DNA of 11,747 nucleotides, taken from Gemmatimonadota bacterium (lineage in GTDB: Bacteria > Latescibacterota > UBA2968 > UBA8231). Each line of letters begins with the position of its first letter. The first letter of the stretch is position 1. Positions 6,310 through 11,747 of this stretch are shown in pieces. The position numbers and the translations under genes were made by a program. The notes under the pieces are model-generated. The model did not search any database. It worked only from the letters and a program-made list of their open reading frames with translations, and had not been told where the DNA came from. The stretch is taken from NCBI GenBank assembly GCA_026706505.1, contig JAPOYQ010000123.1:1-11747 (forward strand), written 5' to 3'.

Positions 6310-7777
6310 CGCAGTAGTCATCGGCTCCGGGTTCGGCGGCTCGCTGGTAGGCCACGCGCTGGTGCAAGCCGGGCTCAAGACCGCACTGCTAGAGCGGGGC
6401 CAATGGGCCAAGCGCGACGCCGCCGACTGGGATCAGCGCACCATCCTGTTGCAAAAGCGCTACCGCTCGGCCTCGCCTCTGTTGGTCAAGCAGTACGGAC
6501 GCCGCACCTTCCAGCGCACCTATCCCAACGAGGTCGTCGGCGGCAACTCGGTCTTTTTCGGCGGGGCGTCGCTGCGGCTGCGACCGGCGGACTTTGCCCG
6601 CTGGCCCTTGTCCTATGCAGACCTAGCGCCGTACTACGCCCGCGCCGAGCAACTCCTCGGAGTCCACGGCGAAGCAGGCACCGATCCGTACGAACCGCCA
6701 GGACTAACCGCGTACCCGCACGCCACCGTTGAACTGAGCGCACCGGCCCAGCGCATTTACCAAGCGGGAACAGCCCTCGGGCTGCGGCCCTTCAAGATCC
6801 CGCTGGCGATCAACTTTTCTGACCGCACCCGGCCCCTCTGCTTGCGCTGCATCACCTGCGACGGATTCCCCTGCAAGGTGGAGGCCAAAAACGACATGGC
6901 TTCCACCTTGCTAGCCGCGGCCTCGGCGGCCGGACTAGAGATCATCGTCGGCGCGGTGGCGCAGCGGCTAGTGCAGCGGAACGGACGCGTCGAACAAGTC
7001 GAATACGTGGACAGCACCTCCCGGCAAGCCCACGCGCTCTCAACCGACTTAGTAGTCTTAGCCGCTGGGGCGCTCAACAGTCCGGCCCTAATGCTCCGCT
7101 CTGGATTCGACCACCCCCTGATTGGGCGCTTTCTCATGCGCCACTGCAACGGGATTGCCAACTGCATCTTCCCCTTTCGCACCAATCCGCAACAGGTCTT
7201 CCACAAACAGCTCTGCTTTTCCGATTTTTACGAAGACCTGCGCGCGGAATTGGGCACGGCCGTGGGCGTCATCCAAGACATCTACACGCCAGCGCCCCCC
7301 ATCATCCGACATCACGCCCCCTGGGGCTTCAAGACGCTCGTCGGGCTGCTGACTGGCTATATGCAGAACTTGCTCTGCATTGCCGAGGACGAGCCGAGCC
7401 GTGACAACCGCGTGTCATTGTCCGACGAGCAGGACGTCTTCGGCATGGAACTGGTGCAGGTAGAGCACGCCTATAGCGCCGCCGACTGTCGCCGCCGCGA
7501 TTACCTGCTGGCCAAAGCAGAAACCGTATTGCGCCAAGCGGGCGGCCTGCTGCGCTACCGCTACTTGATCGATTCCTTCTCGCACGCCATAGGCACCCTG
7601 CGCTGCGCCACCGCGCCAGAGGAAGGCGTCCTCAACGTGGATTGCCGCTATTGGGGCAGCGAAAATCTCTACGTGTCCGACGGCAGCTTCATGCCCTCTT
7701 CGGGCGGGGTAAATCCGAGCTTGACCATCGCAGCCAACGCACTGCGGGTCGCCGAACGAATCCTATCAAAGCGATGA
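6290..7777 (+). CDS. GMC-family FAD-dependent oxidoreductase with a four-cysteine cluster
   Basis: This 495-residue protein has a dinucleotide-binding V-I-G-S-G-F-G-G at 10-17 with acidic E35 after strand two, and G-G-N-S-V-F-F-G-G at 84-92. It also has L-A-A-G-A-L-N-S-P at 257-265 (GMC signature) and the C-terminal S-H-A-I-G-T and G-G-V-N-P-S-L-T blocks, giving a likely catalytic pair H432/N475. GMC enzymes oxidise primary or secondary alcohols, often sugars or sterols, using FAD. Cysteines 184, 187, 190 and 195 (C-x2-C-x2-C-x4-C) form a cluster seen in some GMC dehydrogenases, possibly metal- or Fe-S-binding. No secretion signal is visible, so it is probably cytoplasmic or membrane-associated. 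The start overlaps the membrane-protein gene by 20 bases and the end overlaps the next gene by ATGA. Substrate and electron acceptor are unknown. Confidence 0.92.
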   Translation: MNAAHYDAVVIGSGFGGSLVGHALVQAGLKTALLERGQWAKRDAADWDQRTILLQKRYRSASPLLVKQYGRRTFQRTYPNEVVGGNSVFFGGASLRLRPADFARWPLSYADLAPYYARAEQLLGVHGEAGTDPYEPPGLTAYPHATVELSAPAQRIYQAGTALGLRPFKIPLAINFSDRTRPLCLRCITCDGFPCKVEAKNDMASTLLAAASAAGLEIIVGAVAQRLVQRNGRVEQVEYVDSTSRQAHALSTDLVVLAAGALNSPALMLRSGFDHPLIGRFLMRHCNGIANCIFPFRTNPQQVFHKQLCFSDFYEDLRAELGTAVGVIQDIYTPAPPIIRHHAPWGFKTLVGLLTGYMQNLLCIAEDEPSRDNRVSLSDEQDVFGMELVQVEHAYSAADCRRRDYLLAKAETVLRQAGGLLRYRYLIDSFSHAIGTLRCATAPEEGVLNVDCRYWGSENLYVSDGSFMPSSGGVNPSLTIAANALRVAERILSKR

Positions 7778-8709
7778 AGAAGGTCTGTCTAGTAGGATGC
7801 GGCACCATCGGTCGCCTGCACGCGAAAAACCTCGTCGGCAAGGTCGAACTGTCCTTTCACAGCCGCACGCAGGCCAGCGCAGAGGCGCTCAGCCGCCAAT
7901 GCGGCGGGGGGCAGGTCTTCGCATCGTACGCCGACGTCCTCGACAGCGCGGTGGATGCGGTGCTAATCAGCTCGCCGCCAGATGCCCATCGACCGCAGGT
8001 CGTCGCCGCGTTGGCGGCTGGCAAGGGGGTGCTGGTGGAAAAGCCGTTGTGCGCCACAGCAGATGATTTGGCGGCCATTGGCGCGGTCGCAGCAGCCCAT
8101 CCAGATGCACTGCTGATGATCGCGGAAAACTACTACTACAAGCCCTCGCTCAAGCTGCTCAAGTGGATCATCCAGCAGGGTTTTATCGGCCAAGTGCAGC
8201 AGGCGACCCTTGGCAAGCGCTTCACACAGCAGGCCACGGGATGGAAAAGCGGCTATGGCGCGCTGCTGGAGGGAGGGATCCACTTCGTGGCCCTCGGAGC
8301 AGACCTTTTCGCCGACGCGCCCCAGCGAGTGACCGCAGAGTTTCCCGGACACCGAGCGGGCGAGCCAGAGCGAAACTCGATAGTGCGGGTTGAATACCCC
8401 TCCGGGGCCGAGTTGGTGTTGCGCTACGCTTGGAACGCCTTCAGCTTGACCAAGGGCACCTTTCAGCACGCGCGGATTTTGGGGACCGAAGGGCGAATCG
8501 TCTTTGAGTGCAATGGGCTATACGTGCGGTTGCGGGGGCGGCGGAAGCGGCTCTACTTTCCGGGCGTAGGGGACTTGATGGGCTACAAGGGCATGATGTG
8601 GGACTTCTTGCAGTGTTTGCAGGAGCCGGGGCGTCAGCCGTATTCGAACTTGGCGCGGGCTGAGCGAGACCTAGGAATTGTATTTACAGCGTATAAAGGA
8701 CTGAAATAA
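7774..8709 (+). CDS. Gfo/Idh/MocA-family NAD(P)-dependent oxidoreductase
   Basis: This 311-residue protein has an N-terminal Rossmann fold (G-C-G-T-I-G at 8-13), the family signature V-E-K-P at 88-91 with K90, and a G-G-I-H-F segment at 167-171 whose H170 fits the usual catalytic His. Members oxidise or reduce sugars, sugar nucleotides or inositols, and the length is slightly below the usual 330-380. ATG 7774 forms an ATGA overlap with the GMC stop and begins the first Rossmann strand; upstream in-frame starts (from 7642) would be antisensible coding over the GMC C-terminus and are rejected. The gene ends 1 base before EttA. Pairing with a GMC enzyme suggests successive oxidation and reduction of one carbohydrate, for example an epimerisation through a keto intermediate; this is inference. 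Confidence 0.9.
   Translation: MKKVCLVGCGTIGRLHAKNLVGKVELSFHSRTQASAEALSRQCGGGQVFASYADVLDSAVDAVLISSPPDAHRPQVVAALAAGKGVLVEKPLCATADDLAAIGAVAAAHPDALLMIAENYYYKPSLKLLKWIIQQGFIGQVQQATLGKRFTQQATGWKSGYGALLEGGIHFVALGADLFADAPQRVTAEFPGHRAGEPERNSIVRVEYPSGAELVLRYAWNAFSLTKGTFQHARILGTEGRIVFECNGLYVRLRGRRKRLYFPGVGDLMGYKGMMWDFLQCLQEPGRQPYSNLARAERDLGIVFTAYKGLK
8695..8700 (+). promoter_or_regulatory. Ribosome binding site for ettA inside the preceding gene
   Basis: AAAGGA lies 10 bases before ATG 8711, within the last codons of the Gfo/Idh/MocA gene. Spacing is at the long end of normal. Confidence 0.5.
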
Positions 8710-8710
8710 C

Positions 8711-10393
8711 ATGAGCGAAGCGGAAAAAATCATCTATTCGATGTACAAGGTGAGCAAGCACTACAACCGGAAGGCGATTATCACCGACATTTCACTGTCG
8801 TACTTCTACGGGGCCAAAATCGGCGTATTGGGCTTGAACGGGTCGGGGAAGAGCACGCTGTTGCGGATTATGGCGGGCATCGATTCCGAATACGAGGGGA
8901 CCATTAGCATCCAGCCGGGATTTACCGTGGGGTTCCTAGAGCAGGAGCCCGAGTTAGAAAAGGGCAAGACGGTCAAGGAAATCGTCGAGGAGGGCGTCCA
9001 AGAGACCGTGGATTTGCTGCGCGAGTACGAGGACATCAACGCCCAGTTCGCCGAGCCCATGGACGACGACGCCATGAACGCCCTGATCGAGCGGCAGGCC
9101 TCCGTGGCCGAACAGCTCGACGCGGCCGGAGCCTGGGATTTGGACAGTCGGCTGGATATGGCCATGGACGCGCTGCGCTGTCCACCCGAAGGCCAGGAAG
9201 TCTCCACGCTTTCAGGCGGTGAGCGGCGGCGGGTGGCACTGTGTCGGCTGTTGCTCCGCCAACCGGATATCCTGCTCCTCGACGAGCCGACCAACCACCT
9301 CGACGCCGAAACCGTGGCGTGGCTGGAGGGGCATTTGCATCAGTACCAGGGGACGGTGATCGCCGTTACCCACGACCGTTATTTTCTCGACAATGTGGCG
9401 GGCTGGATTCTGGAGTTGGACCAAGGACACGGCGTACCGTGGAAGGGCAATTACTCGTCGTGGCTAGAGCAGAAGAAGGAGCGCCTGCGGCTAGAGGAAA
9501 AGAGCGAGAGCGAAAGACAGCGGACGCTGGAGCGCGAGTTGGAGTGGATCCACATGACGCCGAGGGCCAAGCAGCAGAAGAACAAAGCTAGGATCAGGGC
9601 CTACGAGGAGTTGCTAAATCAGGATCGAGTACAGCGGAACGAGTCGGTACAGCTCTACATTCCGCCAGGACCGCGGCTGGGCGATATCGCCATTGAGGCT
9701 AAAGGCGTGAGCAAGCGCTACGGCGATCGCATTATCTTCGAGAATATGGATTTTGCGCTGCCCTCGGGCGGAATCGTCGGAGTCATCGGACCCAACGGCG
9801 CGGGCAAGACGACCCTGTTCCGGCTGATTACCGGCCAAGAGAGCGCCGACAGCGGCCAGCTCCGCATCGGCGAGACCGTGCAACTGGGGTACGTAGATCA
9901 GAGCCGGGAGACCTTGGTAGGGGAAAACACCGTCTGGCAGGAGGTCTCAGGCGGCGAGGAAGAGCTTGAGTTGGGCGAGCGCAAGGTAAACTCGCGGGCG
10001 TACCTCGCGCGCTTCAACTTCCTCGGTGCCGACCAGCAGCAGAAGGTGGGTACGCTCTCGGGCGGACAGCGCAATCGAGTCCATCTGGCCAAGGTGCTCA
10101 AGGAGCAGGCCAATGTATTCCTGCTCGACGAGCCGACCAACGACCTAGACGTGCATACGCTGCGGGCGCTGGAGGAGGGGCTGGAGAATTTCGCCGGCTG
10201 CGTCGTGGTCATTAGCCACGACCGATGGTTTTTAGACCGCATCGCCACGCACATTCTGGCCTTTGAAGGCGACAGCCAAGTCTATTGGTTCGAGGGCAAC
10301 TTTTCGGAGTACGAAGAAAACAAGAAGGCGCGGCTAGGCGAAGATTCAATCGTGCCCCAGCGGGTCCGCTACCGCCAACTGACGCGGGACTAA
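8711..10393 (+). CDS. ettA: ABC-F ATPase, energy-dependent translational throttle protein EttA
   Basis: The 560-residue soluble protein has two ABC domains and no membrane segment. Domain 1 has Walker A G-L-N-G-S-G-K-S at 41-48, signature L-S-G-G-E at 167-171, Walker B ending D191 with catalytic E192, and switch H221. Domain 2 has Walker A G-P-N-G-A-G-K-T at 360-367, L-S-G-G-Q at 449-453, D473/E474 and H503. The charged linker at about 250-318 is the ABC-F P-site tRNA-interaction motif region, including W-I-H-M-T-P-R-A-K-Q, typical of EttA. An EttA-type arm lies at about 95-145. EttA binds the ribosomal E site and gates the first elongation steps according to ATP/ADP level. Length matches E. 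coli EttA (555). It follows the dehydrogenase by 1 base, an unusual place for a housekeeping gene, and is the most secure assignment here. Confidence 0.95.
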   Translation: MSEAEKIIYSMYKVSKHYNRKAIITDISLSYFYGAKIGVLGLNGSGKSTLLRIMAGIDSEYEGTISIQPGFTVGFLEQEPELEKGKTVKEIVEEGVQETVDLLREYEDINAQFAEPMDDDAMNALIERQASVAEQLDAAGAWDLDSRLDMAMDALRCPPEGQEVSTLSGGERRRVALCRLLLRQPDILLLDEPTNHLDAETVAWLEGHLHQYQGTVIAVTHDRYFLDNVAGWILELDQGHGVPWKGNYSSWLEQKKERLRLEEKSESERQRTLERELEWIHMTPRAKQQKNKARIRAYEELLNQDRVQRNESVQLYIPPGPRLGDIAIEAKGVSKRYGDRIIFENMDFALPSGGIVGVIGPNGAGKTTLFRLITGQESADSGQLRIGETVQLGYVDQSRETLVGENTVWQEVSGGEEELELGERKVNSRAYLARFNFLGADQQQKVGTLSGGQRNRVHLAKVLKEQANVFLLDEPTNDLDVHTLRALEEGLENFAGCVVVISHDRWFLDRIATHILAFEGDSQVYWFEGNFSEYEENKKARLGEDSIVPQRVRYRQLTRD

Positions 10394-10412
10394 TTCTGTA
10401 GTTCACCACCGC
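10394..10412. other. Convergent 19-base gap without a terminator hairpin
   Basis: The ettA TAA (10391-10393) and the aminotransferase TAA (10415-10413) face each other with 19 bases between. I see no GC stem followed by T-run in either direction, so transcripts may overlap or end by another mechanism. Confidence 0.5.
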
Positions 10413-11735
10413 TTACATACTGTGCAGCGCGCTCTCGATCCGATTGAGCGCTTCGTCGATATCGTCCAAGGTGTGCTGAGCTGACACGCCGTGGTGGCCG
10501 GCGACGAGCGTGCCGTAGTCGTGGAAATAGACCCCTTTGTCGGCGCAGGCGCGGATGAACCTCCCGGTCATCTCCTGATCGCGGTTGAGGCTATCGTCGA
10601 AGCGCTCGACCGGATCGGTAAATCCGAAGAAGATGCCGAAGCGCGCGCCCAATCCCTGCACCCGGGCGGGTACGCCAGCGCGCTCGAACAGTCCGGCCAG
10701 ACCGTCGCAGAACCGACCTCCAGCTTCATAGATGTGATCGTAAAACCCCGGACTAGTCAGCTCGTTGACAGTAGCCAGCGCTGTCATAACAGCCGGCGGG
10801 TTGCCGGTGAAGGTCCCACTCTGGGCCACCTCGCCAAGCGGTCCCACCTGGTCCATGATTTCAGCTTTGCCGGCAATAACAGTAAGCGGAGCGCCAGCGG
10901 CGACCGCCTTACCCAAGACGCAAACATCCGGAGTAACGCCGTAGTACCCCTGAGCGCAGTCGGGCCCGGTGCGGAAGGCCGAGAGCACCTCGTCGTATAT
11001 GAGGACGATATTGTGAGCACTGGCTTGGTCGCGGACGAACTGCATGTACTCGGTATTGGCGACGATGCAACCCTGGTTGTAATTGATCGGCTCCATGATG
11101 ATGCCGCCGATCTCGTCGCCGTGCTCGCGCAGCGCTCTTTCCAAGGCGGCCTCGTCCTTCCACGGTATGACGACGATAAGGTCGTCCATCTGCGGAGGCA
11201 TGCCCGCAGACTCACCACACGGCTCGACGTAGCTGCCCGGAGTCACCGGCGTCAATGGCGTGTGCGCATTGAACATGACGTAGTCGTAAAGGCCGTGGAA
11301 GTGTCCCCAGAATTTGAGAATCTTGTGCTTGCCGGTGTGGGCGCGGGCCAAGCGGACACAGACCATCGTCGCCTCTGAGCCGGTATTGCCGTAGCGAACG
11401 CGCTCGGCGCAGGGGATGATCTCGGTGATCCGTCGCGCTAGGTCCATATGTGCTTCAGTATCGTAGCCGGAGAGAATGCCCGCGTCCACCGCCGCGGTCA
11501 TGGCCTCGCGCGTGGCCGGGTGATTGTAGCCCAAAAACGCGGCTCCGTGGGCCAAGTTGAAATCGATGTATTCCTTGCCATCAACATCGTAGATGCGGCA
11601 GCCCTCGGCATGGCGCAGGTAGAGGGCGTACCCCAAGCATGGATTGTGCCGTGCCGAAGCACCGACGCCTCCCGGCAAGTAGCGCTTGGCTTCGGCTCTG
11701 AGATCACTCTGTGACATCGTCTGTATCGTGGACAT
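10413..11735 (-). CDS. PLP-dependent class III aminotransferase, glutamate-1-semialdehyde aminomutase-like
   Basis: The 440-residue protein has the class III fold-type I landmarks: P-G-G-V at 21-24 near the N-terminus, G-N-T-G-S-E-A-T at 116-123 for phosphate binding, H-F-H-G at 145-148, I-M-E-P at 213-216, I-Y-D-E-V at 246-250 (D248 for the PLP ring nitrogen), catalytic lysine K276 in V-L-G-K, and G-T-F-T-G-N-P at 307-313. Overall it resembles HemL, which converts glutamate-1-semialdehyde to 5-aminolevulinate. However, the gating-loop G-G-G after the lysine reads A-V-A-A-G-A-P, and the W-G-P-M-type N-terminal segment reads H-G-A-A-F, so it may be a related aminotransferase or aminomutase acting on another substrate. 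Start 11735 has no Shine-Dalgarno in the 12 bases left, and an in-frame ATG lies at 11717. An upstream start beyond the window cannot be excluded. Transcribed convergently to ettA. Confidence 0.85.
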   Translation of the reverse strand: MSTIQTMSQSDLRAEAKRYLPGGVGASARHNPCLGYALYLRHAEGCRIYDVDGKEYIDFNLAHGAAFLGYNHPATREAMTAAVDAGILSGYDTEAHMDLARRITEIIPCAERVRYGNTGSEATMVCVRLARAHTGKHKILKFWGHFHGLYDYVMFNAHTPLTPVTPGSYVEPCGESAGMPPQMDDLIVVIPWKDEAALERALREHGDEIGGIIMEPINYNQGCIVANTEYMQFVRDQASAHNIVLIYDEVLSAFRTGPDCAQGYYGVTPDVCVLGKAVAAGAPLTVIAGKAEIMDQVGPLGEVAQSGTFTGNPPAVMTALATVNELTSPGFYDHIYEAGGRFCDGLAGLFERAGVPARVQGLGARFGIFFGFTDPVERFDDSLNRDQEMTGRFIRACADKGVYFHDYGTLVAGHHGVSAQHTLDDIDEALNRIESALHSM

Positions 11736-11747
11736 CGCTGTTTGTTC

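Noticed and set aside
8711..10393. ABC-F protein as an antibiotic-resistance or transporter ATPase
   Set aside because: No membrane partner gene is present, and the linker and arm features match EttA rather than resistance-type ABC-F proteins.
10491..11378. Plus-strand open frame of 295 codons
   Set aside because: Antisense shadow of the class III aminotransferase, which has a full set of PLP motifs on the other strand.

Overview
The window is a dense, GC-rich (roughly 60%) bacterial chromosomal segment. It holds ten protein genes and no intergenic stretch longer than about 160 bases. I see no tRNA, rRNA, insertion sequence, CRISPR array or phage gene. Several starts have clear Shine-Dalgarno sequences, one gene is an ABC-F translation factor of the EttA type, and there is a Wzx-type flippase fragment. 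Together these suggest a Gram-negative-type, probably uncultured bacterium. The mix of sugar isomerase, Gfo/Idh/MocA, GMC and aldo/keto reductase genes resembles environmental lineages rich in sugar oxidoreductases, but I cannot name the phylum from sequence alone.

Left half (1-5347, minus strand): five genes read right to left from a short divergent intergenic region. They are a xylose-isomerase-like TIM-barrel protein (4484-5347), ATP sulfurylase (3261-4457), an aldo/keto reductase (2233-3249), an adenosine-deaminase-family amidohydrolase with an extra insert (877-2229), and the first 290 residues of an oligosaccharide flippase that runs off the left edge (1-870). Gaps are 26, 11, 3 and 6 bases, and most starts have a Shine-Dalgarno, often overlapping the previous stop codon. 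This looks like one operon.

Right half, plus strand (5509-10393): four genes are tightly packed. They are a multi-pass membrane protein built from two homologous halves (5509-6309), a GMC flavin oxidoreductase with a four-cysteine cluster (6290-7777), a Gfo/Idh/MocA NAD(P)-dependent dehydrogenase (7774-8709), and the ABC-F ATPase EttA (8711-10393). The first three overlap by 20 and 4 bases and EttA follows after 1 base, so translation is probably coupled. A convergent class III aminotransferase of the glutamate-1-semialdehyde aminomutase type (10413-11735, minus) ends 19 bases from EttA.

Working picture (inference): the divergent operons are rich in carbohydrate redox and isomerisation enzymes, with a flippase on one side and a membrane protein on the other. 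This would fit synthesis or tailoring of a cell-envelope glycan or glycolipid, possibly sulfated given the lone ATP sulfurylase. No glycosyltransferase, sulfotransferase, APS kinase or APS reductase lies in the window, so this is a hypothesis. The most novel-looking item is the duplicated membrane protein. Each half repeats a K-D-A-P-[YF]-E-G-F-K motif and a G-L-E-R-F-x-x-E signature that recalls the essential R-x3-E of prolipoprotein diacylglyceryl transferase (Lgt).
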